From the NCBI GenBank assembly GCA_021781815.1, contig JAJXWB010000002.1, positions 164,964 through 228,963 of the forward strand: a DNA stretch of 64,000 nt. Direction: 5' to 3'. Below, in pieces: positions 18,059 to 27,496 of this stretch. Below the pieces are notes generated by a model. It saw nothing but the letters and a program-made list of their open reading frames with translations. It was not told the DNA's origin and did no database searches. Numbering within the stretch: the first letter of the stretch is position 1; each line of letters starts with the position of its first letter. The stretch comes from Pseudomonadota bacterium (GTDB lineage: Bacteria > Pseudomonadota > Alphaproteobacteria > Rhizobiales > Beijerinckiaceae). Position numbers and translations under genes: made by a program.

Positions 18059-19039
18059 ATGGCGGCGCGAAAAGAGCTTTCGGCACAGACCGGCTATTCG
18101 GCCAACGACCTGGACCGGCAGTCCGACAAGCGGGACGATGCGGCCTATGTCGCCGCGCTGAAAGCCGACCGCGAGGCGCGCGCCTTCGTGCTCGCCGGCG
18201 ATACTATCGTGCTGGAGCGCGACAGCGCAGGCTATCGCTCCCTGTTCACCTTCGCCGAAGCCGCGGCCAAAGGAGCGGCCCGCGAAACGGCGTTTCTCGG
18301 CCATGACGGCGTCGGCGGAGTCTTCGCGGTCCTGCTCGAGGACGCGCCGCAGGATTTCGGTCCCTCCCGCGAACAGCTCGCGCGCATCTACAAGAACGAA
18401 GCGCCCGCTCAGGGCAAGACGGCGGAAGTCCGTGTCGACCTGCGCTCGATCCTCATGCAGGGCATGGTCTCGGACAAGGTCGCGGGACGACTCGCCCAGG
18501 CCAAAAGCCTGATGTACTGGCACGCACGCCACAGGTTCTGCTCGAATTGCGGAACGCCGACGGAGGTCGGCGCCTCCGGCTGGAAGCGCACCTGCGCCGC
18601 ATGCAAGGCCGAGCATTTTCCGCGCACCGATCCGGTCGTCATCATGCTGGCGGTGGACGGCGACAATTGTTTGCTCGGCCGCCAGCCGCGCTTTCCCAAG
18701 GGGATGTATTCGGCGCTCGCGGGCTTCGTCGAGGGCGGCGAGACGCTGGAGGACGCCGTGCGCCGCGAGATCAGGGAGGAGTCGGGCATTACGTGCGGCC
18801 AGGTGACCTACATGGCCTCGCAGCCCTGGCCCTTTCCCTGCTCTCTGATGATCGGCGCTCTGGCGCAGGCCGAGGATTCGAAGATCACCATCGACCGCAC
18901 GGAACTCGACGACGCCCGCTGGTTCTCGCGCGCCGAGGCTTTGGCGCTGGTGGAGGGTAAGCTCGACGGCTTGTTCTGTCCGCCGAAAATGGCCATCGCC
19001 CATCACCTGATCGCGGCCTGGGCGCGAGGCGAGGCATGA
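18059..19039 (+). CDS. nudC: NAD(H) pyrophosphatase
   Basis: 326 residues from MAARKELSA. It has a zinc ribbon (CSNCGTP ... CAACKAEHFPR), a Nudix box GGETLEDAVRREIREESGI and the NudC-specific SQPWPFPCSLM after the box. The enzyme hydrolyses NADH to NMNH and AMP and, in known members, removes NAD caps from RNA. It is divergent from the lytic transglycosylase and followed by queC after 42 bases. Confidence 0.93.
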   Translation: MAARKELSAQTGYSANDLDRQSDKRDDAAYVAALKADREARAFVLAGDTIVLERDSAGYRSLFTFAEAAAKGAARETAFLGHDGVGGVFAVLLEDAPQDFGPSREQLARIYKNEAPAQGKTAEVRVDLRSILMQGMVSDKVAGRLAQAKSLMYWHARHRFCSNCGTPTEVGASGWKRTCAACKAEHFPRTDPVVIMLAVDGDNCLLGRQPRFPKGMYSALAGFVEGGETLEDAVRREIREESGITCGQVTYMASQPWPFPCSLMIGALAQAEDSKITIDRTELDDARWFSRAEALALVEGKLDGLFCPPKMAIAHHLIAAWARGEA

Positions 19040-19081
19040 AGCCCGTCATTGATTGATGGGATGACGGCACAGAGAAACGTC

Positions 19082-19786
19082 ATGAATAACACCAGCGCCC
19101 TTGTCCTCTTTTCCGGTGGGCAGGATTCCACGACCTGTCTCGCCTGGGCGCTCGAACGCTATGGCCGCGTCGAGACGATCGGTTTCGATTATGGCCAGCG
19201 CCACCGGGTCGAACTCGACCAGCGCGCGATCGTCCGCGAACGGCTTGCTGCGCTGAATACGACATGGCGCGACCGCCTCGGTGCGGACCACATGCTCGAC
19301 CTGCCGGCGCTGGGGGCAATCTCCGACACCGCCATGACCCGCGACATCGCCATCGAGTCCGACGCAAAGGGTCTGCCCAATACCTTCGTGCCCGGCCGCA
19401 ATCTCATCTTTCTCGTCTTTGCCGCCGCGCTCGCCTTTCGGCGTGGTCTCGCCCGCATCGTCGGCGGCATGTGCGAGACGGATTTTTCCGGCTATCCCGA
19501 CTGCCGCGACGACGCCGTCAAGGCGATGCAGGTCGCGCTCAACATCGGCATGGACAGCCGCTTCGTTCTCGAGACGCCGCTGATGTGGATCGACAAGGCC
19601 GCGACCTGGGCGCTGGCGCATGACCTCGGCGGCGCGCCTCTCGGCGATGTGATCGTGAACGATACGCATACGTGCTATCTCGGCGAGCGCGGCGCGCTGC
19701 ACGACTGGGGGCGCGGCTGCGGACAATGCCCGGCCTGCCGGTTGCGCGCCGACGGATATGCGAAGTGGAAATCGTCTCGTCCGTAA
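19082..19786 (+). CDS. queC: 7-cyano-7-deazaguanine synthase
   Basis: 234 residues from [20 protein letters not shown]; the SGGQDS PP-loop binds ATP. The [16 protein letters not shown] block and the C-terminal zinc site [14 protein letters not shown] are diagnostic. It converts 7-carboxy-7-deazaguanine to preQ0 in queuosine synthesis. Other queuosine genes are not in the window. A small 7-bp hairpin (CCGTCAT/ATGACGG) lies in the short leader, but it has no preQ1 riboswitch features I recognise. Confidence 0.95.
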   Translation: MNNTSALVLFSGGQDSTTCLAWALERYGRVETIGFDYGQRHRVELDQRAIVRERLAALNTTWRDRLGADHMLDLPALGAISDTAMTRDIAIESDAKGLPNTFVPGRNLIFLVFAAALAFRRGLARIVGGMCETDFSGYPDCRDDAVKAMQVALNIGMDSRFVLETPLMWIDKAATWALAHDLGGAPLGDVIVNDTHTCYLGERGALHDWGRGCGQCPACRLRADGYAKWKSSRP

Positions 19787-19800
19787 ATGCTGGAGGACCA

Positions 19801-20193
19801 ATGCCGCACTGGACCGCGCTCGTCACAATCCTGTCGATCCTCGTTTATATCGGGGCGGACATGCGCGTCGGCCGCGCCCGCGGGACATACAAGGTCAAGG
19901 CGCCGGCGACCACCGGAGATCCGGCCTTCGAGCGCATCTTCCGCTCGCACCAGAACATGCTGGAATGGATGGTCATCTATCTGCCGGTCCTCTGGCTCTT
20001 CGCCCTTTACATAGGCGACAGATGGGCGGCGGCGATCGGCCTCGTCTGGATCGTCGGCCGCATTCTCTATCTCGCGCAATATGCCCAGGCCGCAGAAAAG
20101 CGCGGCCCAGGCTTCAGCATCCAGGCGCTTGCGGCCGGCGCGCTCGTTGTCGGTTCGCTGATCGCGATCGTGAAGACGCTGATCGCCGGATAG
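19801..20193 (+). CDS. MAPEG family membrane protein
   Basis: 130 residues with four hydrophobic segments. The MAPEG signature is visible as RIFRSHQNMLEWMVIYLPVLW. Relatives include microsomal glutathione transferase-like proteins; bacterial members are mostly uncharacterised. It follows queC by 14 bases and is probably co-transcribed. It converges with the Ada-like gene with a one-base gap. Confidence 0.85.
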   Translation: MPHWTALVTILSILVYIGADMRVGRARGTYKVKAPATTGDPAFERIFRSHQNMLEWMVIYLPVLWLFALYIGDRWAAAIGLVWIVGRILYLAQYAQAAEKRGPGFSIQALAAGALVVGSLIAIVKTLIAG

Positions 20194-20194
20194 G

Positions 20195-21070
20195 TCAGCC
20201 GGCCCGCCCAGCCTCCCAGCCGATGATCGCCTGTTTTCGCGCAAGGCCCCAATGATAGCCGGTGAGCGCGCCCGAGCGCCCGAGCACGCGATGGCAGGGC
20301 ACGACGAAGGAAATCGGGTTCTTGCCGACAGCGGCGCCGACCGCGCGCGCGGCCTGCGGTTTGCCGAGTTTTCGCGCGATGTCCGAATAGGTGGTCGCGC
20401 GTCCGAGCGGAATAGCCAGCAGCGTCTCCCAAACGCGCAGTTCGAAATCGGTGCCGATCAGGACGAGCCGCAGCGGGCGGTCCTGCCGCCATTCCTGCGG
20501 ATCGAACGCGCGATGCGCATAGGGCGCCGTGGCGGCCTGATCCTCGACGAATTGCGCGTTCGGCCAACGCCGGACCATATCGGCGAGCGCGGCGGCGCGA
20601 TCTCCATCGTCGACCCAGCCGAGGCCGGCCAGACCGCGCGGGGTCACGACCGCCAGCGCCTCGCCAAATGGCGACGGGTGAAAACCATAGGCGAGAGAAA
20701 GCCCCCCGCCGCCGCGCTTGAAATCGCCGGGCGTCATCGCCTCGTGCGCGACGAACAGATCGTGCAGCCGGCCCGGCCCGGACAGGCCGACCTCGTAGGT
20801 TGCGTCGAGCACGCTGGCGCTGTCGCGCAGCAACGCCCGCGCATGGTCCAGCGTCAGCGCCTGCAGGAAGGCCTTGGGCGTCAATCCCGCCCACCGCTTG
20901 AACAGATGATGGAAATGCGAGGCCGACAGTCCGACATGGGCCGCGATGTCCTCGATCTCCGGCTGGCGGCGCCAGCGGTCCGACATGTATTCGATTGCCG
21001 CGCGCACGCGCTCGTAATCGTCGCTGGGAGCAGGGGCCGCGAATTTTCCGGGCGAAGGGCGTTCGAGCAT
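20195..21070 (-). CDS. AraC-type HTH fused to O6-methylguanine-DNA methyltransferase (Ada-like, no sensor domain)
   Basis: 291 residues. Residues about 15-120 are an AraC HTH (VGLSASHFHHLFKRWAGLTPKAF). Residues about 200-285 are the methyl-acceptor domain with FVVPCHRVLGRSGALTGYHWG, where Cys takes the alkyl group from O6-alkylguanine. The N-terminal Ada domain with four zinc cysteines, which senses methylphosphotriesters in E. coli Ada, is missing. It repairs alkylated DNA. Whether it still regulates transcription, and what triggers it, is open. Confidence 0.88.
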   Translation of the reverse strand: MLERPSPGKFAAPAPSDDYERVRAAIEYMSDRWRRQPEIEDIAAHVGLSASHFHHLFKRWAGLTPKAFLQALTLDHARALLRDSASVLDATYEVGLSGPGRLHDLFVAHEAMTPGDFKRGGGGLSLAYGFHPSPFGEALAVVTPRGLAGLGWVDDGDRAAALADMVRRWPNAQFVEDQAATAPYAHRAFDPQEWRQDRPLRLVLIGTDFELRVWETLLAIPLGRATTYSDIARKLGKPQAARAVGAAVGKNPISFVVPCHRVLGRSGALTGYHWGLARKQAIIGWEAGRAG

Positions 21071-21127
21071 TGTGTCCTCGTTCTGCCCGCAGGATGCAGC
21101 CGCCGGCGCCCTCGCGCCACCCGATTC

Positions 21128-21619
21128 CTACGACAGGTCCGGTCCCCGGCGCGCCCGCGCCAGCGCCCGCGCAAGGTCGCTCGCGACCTCCGCCTTCTGG
21201 TCCGGCCCGAGAAAGCTGCCGAACTCCACGCTGCGGCCGTGCGAAACCAGCGCCAACCGCTGCAAGCCGAATTCCTCGTGATCGGACCTGTCGATCCGCA
21301 CCCATGCCGGATTGAAACGCCATTCCCGCCGCGTTCCGCGCGCGGCGACTTTGGCCAGCAGCAGTTCGAGCGGCGTCACCCGCACGTCCTCGTAAGCGCG
21401 GGCGGCGCGAAACGACATCTCGAAGGCGAGCCACAACCCCGCGGCGTCGAGCCCGAGGAAGCCAATGATCGGCCATGCGCCCACGAGAAAGAACGGCATG
21501 CTGATCGAGGCGATCGCCGCGCTGACGGCGACAACCAGAATCCTGGCCTGCCCGCGCGTGAGCGAGCGGTGCGGCGTGAGCCGCACGGCATAGAGCGCCT
21601 GTTCGTATCCCTCCGCCAT
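21128..21619 (-). CDS. DUF2244 membrane protein
   Basis: 163 residues from MAEGYEQALYAVRLTPHRSLT. Two adjacent membrane segments (residues about 28-75) are followed by a soluble part with REWRFNPAWVRI and HGRSVEFGSFLGP, which marks DUF2244. The family is common in alphaproteobacteria and of unknown function. It lies 57 bases upstream of the Ada-like gene on the same strand and is divergent from nth. Confidence 0.8.
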   Translation of the reverse strand: MAEGYEQALYAVRLTPHRSLTRGQARILVVAVSAAIASISMPFFLVGAWPIIGFLGLDAAGLWLAFEMSFRAARAYEDVRVTPLELLLAKVAARGTRREWRFNPAWVRIDRSDHEEFGLQRLALVSHGRSVEFGSFLGPDQKAEVASDLARALARARRGPDLS

Positions 21620-21670
21620 AAGCCCGGCCGAACCTTTGCGAGATGCTGGTCGGAATTCTATAACGATCCC

Positions 21671-22390
21671 ATGATTGGAAAAAAGGGCGGCGTCGCTGCG
21701 CGGCAAGGCGTGGCGACGAAAAAAGGCGGGCGCAAAGGCGCGGCGCCGAAGACATTCGCGGACGCTGCGACCGTGCGCGAAATCTTTTCACGCCTGCGCG
21801 CCGCCAATCCCGAGCCGAAGGGCGAACTCGAATACATCAATCCCTATACGCTGCTCGTCGCGGTCGTGCTGTCGGCGCAGGCGACCGACGCCGGCGTCAA
21901 TAAGGCGACACGCGCGCTGTTCGCCGCCGCCGACACGCCGCAGAAGATGCTTGGTCTCGGCGAGGAGCGCGTGCGCGACTACATCAAGACGATCGGCCTG
22001 TTTCGCAACAAGGCGAAGAACGTGATTGCGCTCTCGGAGAAACTGGTCGCCGAGCACGGCGGGCAGGTTCCACGCGACGCGGCTTCGCTCGAAGCCCTGC
22101 CCGGCGTCGGCCGCAAGACGGCGAATGTCGTGCGCAACATCGCGTTTGGCGAACCGACGATCGCGGTCGACACGCATCTGTTCCGGGTATCGAACCGCAT
22201 CCCTCTGGCGCGCGGAAAAACGCCGCTGGAGGTCGAGCAGGGACTGATGAAGATCGTGCCGCCGGAATTTCTGATCCATGCGCATCACTGGCTGATCCTG
22301 CACGGCCGTTACGTCTGCAAGGCGCGCCGGCCCGAATGCGAGAAATGTGTGATTGCGGATTTGTGCGCGTCGCCGGAGAAGACGGTTTGA
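21671..22390 (+). CDS. nth: endonuclease III
   Basis: 239 residues, a DNA glycosylase/AP lyase that removes oxidised pyrimidines. The helix-hairpin-helix LEALPGVGRKTANVV, the catalytic Asp in AVDTHLFRVSNR and the 4Fe-4S cluster ligands C-x6-C-x2-C-x5-C (CKARRPECEKCVIADLC) are present. A Lys/Gly-rich N-terminal extension of about 25 residues precedes the core. The start ATG lies just after the track's upstream shadow. Confidence 0.95.
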   Translation: MIGKKGGVAARQGVATKKGGRKGAAPKTFADAATVREIFSRLRAANPEPKGELEYINPYTLLVAVVLSAQATDAGVNKATRALFAAADTPQKMLGLGEERVRDYIKTIGLFRNKAKNVIALSEKLVAEHGGQVPRDAASLEALPGVGRKTANVVRNIAFGEPTIAVDTHLFRVSNRIPLARGKTPLEVEQGLMKIVPPEFLIHAHHWLILHGRYVCKARRPECEKCVIADLCASPEKTV

Positions 22391-22416
22391 GTGGCGAAAC
22401 CGCCGGCCGGAGCCGC

Positions 22417-22437
22417 AAGGACAGGGCGCCTGTCCTT
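22417..22437. terminator. hairpin between convergent nth and lepA
   Basis: Perfect 9-bp arms AAGGACAGG/CCTGTCCTT with a 3-base loop between two converging genes. Neither side has a clear T-run, so it may be a weak bidirectional terminator or a 3'-end stabiliser. Confidence 0.5.
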
Positions 22438-22478
22438 GGATTCGTCGATGAAGATGGCGCGTCCGGGATCGAACCCGC

Positions 22479-24284
22479 TCAACTGTCCATCTTCAGCGCG
22501 GCGATGAACGCCTCCTGCGGAATTTCGACCTTGCCGAACTGGCGCATGCGCTTCTTGCCCTCTTTCTGCTTCTCCAGCAGCTTGCGCTTGCGCGTGGCGT
22601 CGCCGCCGTAGCATTTTGCGGTCACGTCCTTGCGCAGCGCGCGCACCGTTTCGCGCGCGATGATCTTGGCGCCGATCGCCGCCTGGATCGGTATCTGGAA
22701 CATGTGCGGCGGGATCAGTTCCTTGAGCTTCTCGACCATCGAGCGGCCGCGCGAGTCGGCGCGCGTGCGGTGGACGAGCATGGAGAGCGCGTCCACGGGC
22801 TCGGCGTTGACGAGAATGTTCATCTTCACCAGATCGCCTTCGCGATAATCGGTGATGGCGTAGTCGAAGCTGGCGTAGCCCTTCGAGATCGACTTCAGCC
22901 GGTCGTAGAAATCGAACACGACCTCGTTGAGCGGCAGATCGTAGGTCACCATGGCGCGCTTGCCGACATAGTTCAGATCGACCTGTGTCCCGCGTCGGTC
23001 CTGGCAGAGTTTCAGCACGGCGCCGAGATAATCGTCGGGGGTCAGGATCGTCGCCCTGATCCACGGTTCCTCGATGTGGTCGATCTTGACCACGTCGGGC
23101 ATGTCGACGGGGTTGTGCATCTCGAACACGTCGCCGTTGGTCATGTGGATTTTGTAGATGACCGAGGGCGCGGTCGCGATCAGGTCGAGATTGAATTCGC
23201 GGTGCAGGCGTTCCTGGATGATTTCGAGATGGAGAAGTCCAAGAAAGCCGCAGCGGAAGCCGAAGCCGAGCGCGGCGGAGGATTCCATCTCGTAGGAGAA
23301 GCTGGCGTCGTTGAGGCGCAGCTTCCCCATCGCCGCGCGAAGCTCCTCGAAATCGGCTGCGTCGACCGGGAACAGGCCGCAGAACACGACGGGCTGCGCA
23401 GGTTTGAAGCCCGGCAACGCCTCGGCGCAATGCCTTTTTTCGTCGGTGATCGTGTCGCCGACGCGGGTGTCGGCGACCTGCTTGATCTGCGCGGTGATAA
23501 AGCCGACCTCGCCCGGACCCAAAGTCTCCACAGACTCCATCTTCGGCCGGAACACGCCGATGCGATCGATGTCGTAATGGGCGTCGGCCCCCATCATCAT
23601 GATCTTCTGGCCCTTCCGGAGCGAGCCGTCGATCACGCGCACCAGCACGACGACGCCGAGATAGGAATCATACCAGCTATCGACCAACAGGGCCTTCAAG
23701 GGCGCGGTCTCGTCGCCCTTGGGCGGCGGCAGGCGGGTCACGATCGCCTCGAGCACGTCGGGAATGCCGAGGCCGGTTTTTGCGGAAATCGGGACGGCGT
23801 TGGAGGCGTCGAGACCAATGACGTCCTCGATCTGTTGCTTGATTCGGTCGGGCTCGGCCGCTGGCAGGTCGATCTTGTTGAGAACGGGCACGATCTCGTG
23901 GCCGGCGTCGAGCGCATGATAGACGTTGGCGAGCGTCTGCGCCTCGACGCCCTGGCTGGCGTCGACCACCAGCAGCGAGCCCTCGCAGGCCGCCAGCGAC
24001 CGGGAGACCTCGTAGGCGAAGTCGACGTGGCCGGGCGTATCCATGAGATTGAGGATGTAGGTCTTGCCGTCCTTCGCCTTGTAGTCGAGGCGCACGGTCT
24101 GGGCCTTGATGGTGATGCCGCGCTCCCGCTCGATCTCCATGGAATCGAGCACCTGCTCCACCATGTCTCGCTCGGCGAGCCCGCCGGTGGTCTGGATCAA
24201 ACGGTCGGCCAGCGTCGACTTGCCGTGGTCGATATGGGCGACAATCGAGAAATTGCGGATGTTGGCGATCGGGTGCGTCGTCAT
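22479..24284 (-). CDS. lepA: elongation factor 4
   Basis: 601 residues, a translational GTPase that can back-translocate ribosomes. G1 AHIDHGKST, switch region RERGITI, G3 DTPGHVDF and G4 NKIDLP are present, and the LepA-specific C-terminal domain ends in [15 protein letters not shown]. Length matches the family. It is solitary, convergent with nth and divergent from trxA. Confidence 0.97.
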   Translation of the reverse strand: MTTHPIANIRNFSIVAHIDHGKSTLADRLIQTTGGLAERDMVEQVLDSMEIERERGITIKAQTVRLDYKAKDGKTYILNLMDTPGHVDFAYEVSRSLAACEGSLLVVDASQGVEAQTLANVYHALDAGHEIVPVLNKIDLPAAEPDRIKQQIEDVIGLDASNAVPISAKTGLGIPDVLEAIVTRLPPPKGDETAPLKALLVDSWYDSYLGVVVLVRVIDGSLRKGQKIMMMGADAHYDIDRIGVFRPKMESVETLGPGEVGFITAQIKQVADTRVGDTITDEKRHCAEALPGFKPAQPVVFCGLFPVDAADFEELRAAMGKLRLNDASFSYEMESSAALGFGFRCGFLGLLHLEIIQERLHREFNLDLIATAPSVIYKIHMTNGDVFEMHNPVDMPDVVKIDHIEEPWIRATILTPDDYLGAVLKLCQDRRGTQVDLNYVGKRAMVTYDLPLNEVVFDFYDRLKSISKGYASFDYAITDYREGDLVKMNILVNAEPVDALSMLVHRTRADSRGRSMVEKLKELIPPHMFQIPIQAAIGAKIIARETVRALRKDVTAKCYGGDATRKRKLLEKQKEGKKRMRQFGKVEIPQEAFIAALKMDS

Positions 24285-24751
24285 GGCCGGGAGATAACAG
24301 CGCGGGGCGCTGAAGGAAAGGATGGAGGGGCCGCAAATCGTTAACCCTGATCGAAACCGGCGGCGGCAGGAGCAAGGGCGCTCGATCCCCGTTCATTTTA
24401 TCGTGGCCTCCGTCCCGGACCCGGCGGAAATTGCGCTCGCGCGACCAGTTCGACACTGGTCACCGATTAACCCGTTGGCGTCTCGTGATTAATTTGCGGC
24501 GAAAAATGCCTGTGCAGCCGGCCCGGTCGCCGAGGCCGGTCCGGCCGGGCCGTGAGGGCGGCCGAGAAAACTTCGCTGGTGGCGCGGGGACTTGCGGCGG
24601 GCGCAGGCGCAACCAGGGCGTCCGAAATCGGCGACGGCCATCTCCGACGAAGTCCGGCCGTAGCGGGCGCGCGGCTTGACGGAATCATAGACGGTTCATA
24701 CGTTTCCTGCTGACCGCGCGGACATTTCCGCGCCCCCCCGGTGAGGCAGAC
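24285..24751. other. intergenic region between lepA and trxA
   Basis: 467 bases without a convincing gene. ORFs here are Arg/Gly-rich reading-frame noise. It should hold the lepA promoter on the minus strand (none recognised) and the trxA promoter on the plus strand (candidate at 24676-24703). No repeat or tRNA was found. Confidence 0.6.
24676..24703 (+). promoter_or_regulatory. weak candidate promoter for trxA
   Basis: TTGACG at 24676-24681, then 16 bases, then ATACGT. It lies about 50 bases before the trxA start and reads towards it. The -35 is good and the -10 is poor. Confidence 0.35.
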
Positions 24752-25072
24752 ATGTCCAGCTCCAAAGTTACCGACGCCAGCTTCGAGGCCGACGTCCTGA
24801 AGTCCACTGAGCCCGTCGTCGTCGATTTCTGGGCCGAATGGTGCGGCCCGTGCAAGATGATTGGCCCTTCGCTCGAAGAAATCGCCACCGAAATGAAGGG
24901 CAAGGTCAAGATCGCCAAGCTCAACGTCGACGAGAACCCCGGCGTCGCAGGCAAGCTCGGCATTCGTTCGATCCCGACGCTCATGCTGTTCAAGGATGGC
25001 AAGCTTGCCGCTCAGAAGGTCGGCGCGGCGCCGAAGGGCGAACTGGTCAAGTGGATCAACGGCGCGATCTGA
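24752..25072 (+). CDS. trxA: thioredoxin 1
   Basis: 106 residues with the canonical redox site [11 protein letters not shown] and cis-Pro in [11 protein letters not shown]. It is a general cytoplasmic disulfide reductase. GTGAGG precedes the start. It lies next to folC, as in many Rhizobiales, but converges with it here. Confidence 0.96.
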   Translation: MSSSKVTDASFEADVLKSTEPVVVDFWAEWCGPCKMIGPSLEEIATEMKGKVKIAKLNVDENPGVAGKLGIRSIPTLMLFKDGKLAAQKVGAAPKGELVKWINGAI

Positions 25073-25076
25073 TCCG

Positions 25077-25108
25077 GCTCAGGCGCGACCGCCATGGGCC
25101 GCCTGAGC
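25077..25108. terminator. hairpin between convergent trxA and folC
   Basis: 9-bp arms GCTCAGGCG/CGCCTGAGC with a 14-base loop, starting just after the trxA stop. No T-run follows, so termination strength is uncertain. Confidence 0.45.
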
Positions 25109-25147
25109 GGCCCTCCCGGATTTCTCAGCGCAACCATCGGGGCGGTT

Positions 25148-26485
25148 TCATTCGATCGCCCCGCCGTTGAACGCCAGCGCGTCGCCTGCGAGGTAGAGCG
25201 AGCCGCAGATCAGGATGCGCGGCGGTTTACGCCAGTTCATCCCCGCCAAGGTGTGCAGGGCGGCTTCGATCGACGGCGCTTCGACCGCAAAGACGCCGAG
25301 ATCGCGCGCCGCCGACGCCACGTCGGCGGCCGGGCGGCCGTAATGGTCGCCGGAGATCGGCACGGCGACGACGCAGCGCGCAATGTCCGTGAAATGCGAC
25401 AGCAGCGAGCGCGTGTCCTTGCTGGCGAGCGTACCGCAGATCAGCGCGAGCGGGGCATCTACGCGCGAGCCCAATTCCCCCATCGTCTCGGCGACGACGC
25501 GCGCGCCATCCTCGTTGTGTCCGCCATCGAGCCAGATTTCCGCGCGGGGGGGAGCGAGGTCGGCAATCCTGCCGTGTGAAATCCGCTGGAGCCGCGCGGG
25601 CCATGAGACGAGCGTCATGGCGGCTTCGCAGGCTTTGGCCGGAATGTCCGGCGCAATCGAGCGCAGGGCGGCGATGGCCGTCGCCGCGTTCTGGTGCTGG
25701 TGGCGCCCGGCCAGCCGCGGCAGTGGCAGGTCGAGCAGGCCGCGCTCGTCCTCGTACACGAGGCGGCCGTTTTCCTCGCGCACGTCGAAGTCGCGGCGCG
25801 CCGTAATCAATGGCGCGCCGGCGCGACGAGCGCCGGCGTGCAGCGCGCGCTCGGCCGGCTCGGTCTGGAAACCGAGCACACCCTGCGCGCCGCGCTTGAA
25901 AATGCCGGCCTTTTCGCCTGCGATGCTTTCGATTGTGGCGCCGAGAAACTCCGCATGGTCGATTGAGACCGGCGTCACGATCGACGCCGCCGGGCGTTCG
26001 ATCACGTTGGTTGCGTCGTAGCGACCGCCAAGGCCGACTTCCAGTAGCAGCCAATCCGCCGGCGTGTCCGCAAACAGATGGAATGCGGCGGCTGTCGTGA
26101 TTTCGAAGAAAGTGATCGCCGCGCCGGCGTTCGCCCGTTCGCAGTTTTCCAGCGCGGCGATCAGCGTCGCATCGTCGACCAGCCGGCCGGCGAGACGAAT
26201 GCGCTCGTTGAAGCGCACGAGATGCGGCGAGGTATAGACATGCACGCGCTGGCCGGCGGCTTCGAGGATTGCGCGCAGGAAGGCGACCGTCGAGCCTTTG
26301 CCGTTGGTGCCTGCGACATGGATGATCTTCGGCAGTTTCGTGTGCGGATCGCCGAGCCTCGACAGGAGCCGTTCGATCCGGTCCAGCGACAGGTCGATCT
26401 TTCGCGGGTGCAGGTCGAGCAACCGCGCGAGAACGGGAGCTGGGCCGCCGTCATGCCCGGCTTCAGGAGCGTGCCCCATTGTCAC
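25148..26485 (-). CDS. folC: bifunctional folylpolyglutamate/dihydrofolate synthase
   Basis: 445 residues of the Mur ligase fold. The P-loop HVAGTNGKGSTVAFL, the dihydrofolate-side YTSPHLVRFNERI and the metal-binding LEVGLGGRYDATNV are present. It adds glutamate to folates and, in most proteobacteria, also makes dihydrofolate. It is the last gene of the minus-strand run trpFBA-accD-folC, 90 bases after accD. Confidence 0.95.
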   Translation of the reverse strand: MTMGHAPEAGHDGGPAPVLARLLDLHPRKIDLSLDRIERLLSRLGDPHTKLPKIIHVAGTNGKGSTVAFLRAILEAAGQRVHVYTSPHLVRFNERIRLAGRLVDDATLIAALENCERANAGAAITFFEITTAAAFHLFADTPADWLLLEVGLGGRYDATNVIERPAASIVTPVSIDHAEFLGATIESIAGEKAGIFKRGAQGVLGFQTEPAERALHAGARRAGAPLITARRDFDVREENGRLVYEDERGLLDLPLPRLAGRHQHQNAATAIAALRSIAPDIPAKACEAAMTLVSWPARLQRISHGRIADLAPPRAEIWLDGGHNEDGARVVAETMGELGSRVDAPLALICGTLASKDTRSLLSHFTDIARCVVAVPISGDHYGRPAADVASAARDLGVFAVEAPSIEAALHTLAGMNWRKPPRILICGSLYLAGDALAFNGGAIE

Positions 26486-26575
26486 TCGGTTTCGTCATTC
26501 ATGGAGCGCATCCTCCCGCAGTTATGCCTGCGCCTCTTGCGGGCATCCGCGCCGCGAGGGCCGCCACCGCGGCCG

Positions 26576-27442
26576 CTACGCCGCCTGCGACCGTGCAGAC
26601 TGATTGGTGAGCAGCGCGACGATACGCGCGAGCGTGTCGCGCATGTCCCTGCGGGCGACGACCATGTCGACCATGCCGTGCTCGACCAGATATTCGGCGC
26701 GCTGGAATCCGTCCGGCAATTTTTCGCGAATGGTCTGCTCGATGACACGCGCGCCGGCGAAACCGATGACGGCGCCGGGTTCGGCGATGTGGATGTCGCC
26801 GAGCATGGCGTAGGAGGCGGTGACGCCGCCGGTCGTCGGGTTCGTCAGCACGACGATGTAGGGCAGCTTCGCCGCGCGAAGCCGCTGCACGGCGACAGTC
26901 GTGCGCGGCATCTGCATCAGCGAGAACATGCCTTCTTGCATGCGCGCGCCGCCTGATGCGGTGAAGATGATGAAGGGCGTCTTGCGCTCTTTCGCCGCCA
27001 TCATGCCGGAAATGATCGCTTCGCCCGCAGCCATGCCGAGCGAGCCGCCGAGAAAGTCGAAATCCTGCAGCGCGACGACGACATTCATGCCGTCGAGCTT
27101 GCCTGCCGTCAGCCGCACCGCATCGGCGACGCCGGTCCTGGCGCGATATTCCTTCAGCCGGTCAGTATAGCGCTTTACGTCGCGGAACTTCAGCGGATCG
27201 AGCGGAACCTCCGGCGTCGCGAGCGTCTCGTAGTGGCCGCCGTCGAACAGGGCTTTGAGCCGCGCCTCGGCGGGCATGCGCATGTGGTAGCCGGATCCCG
27301 GCACAACCCAGAGATTGGCTTCGAGATCCTTGTGGAAGACGAGTTCCCCGCTCTCCGGGCATTTGACCCAGAGATTGTCGGGTGATTCCCGTTTGAGGAT
27401 CGACCGGATTTTTGGCGGAACGACGTTGGATATCCAGTTCAT
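26576..27442 (-). CDS. accD: acetyl-CoA carboxylase, carboxyltransferase beta subunit
   Basis: 288 residues; with AccA it moves CO2 from biotin to acetyl-CoA, giving malonyl-CoA. [19 protein letters not shown] and [16 protein letters not shown] mark the carboxyltransferase. The N-terminal zinc-ribbon region is degenerate: only one Cys ([10 protein letters not shown]) remains where E. coli AccD has four. I recall this as common in alphaproteobacteria. It lies between trpA and folC on the same strand. Confidence 0.95.
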   Translation of the reverse strand: MNWISNVVPPKIRSILKRESPDNLWVKCPESGELVFHKDLEANLWVVPGSGYHMRMPAEARLKALFDGGHYETLATPEVPLDPLKFRDVKRYTDRLKEYRARTGVADAVRLTAGKLDGMNVVVALQDFDFLGGSLGMAAGEAIISGMMAAKERKTPFIIFTASGGARMQEGMFSLMQMPRTTVAVQRLRAAKLPYIVVLTNPTTGGVTASYAMLGDIHIAEPGAVIGFAGARVIEQTIREKLPDGFQRAEYLVEHGMVDMVVARRDMRDTLARIVALLTNQSARSQAA

Positions 27443-27496
27443 GTCGGGTCCGTTGTGTGTCCCACTCCCCGCTCGCGGAGAGAGGGAGTTGGCTGG

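Noticed and set aside
19040-19081. Small hairpin before queC considered as a preQ1 riboswitch
   Set aside because: The leader is only 42 bases with a simple stem and lacks the conserved preQ1 core.
20067-21791. 574-residue minus-strand ORF over Ada-like and DUF2244 genes
   Set aside because: Different frame from two clear genes; Arg/Ala-rich noise.
22450-22490. GGGATCGAACCC, resembling a tRNA T-arm
   Set aside because: No acceptor, D-arm or anticodon arm can be placed around it. It overlaps the lepA 3' end.
22704-24344. 546-residue plus-strand ORF opposite lepA
   Set aside because: Antisense shadow of a strongly conserved gene, with no recognisable domain.
24322-24483. Small plus-strand frame starting [12 protein letters not shown] in the lepA-trxA gap
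   Set aside because: Poor codon pattern, Shine-Dalgarno too close to the start, no similarity to anything known to me.
27464-27489. ACTCCC...GGGAGT inverted repeat between trpA and accD
   Set aside because: Only 6-bp arms with a long loop. It resembles a rhizobial intergenic repeat but is too weak to call.
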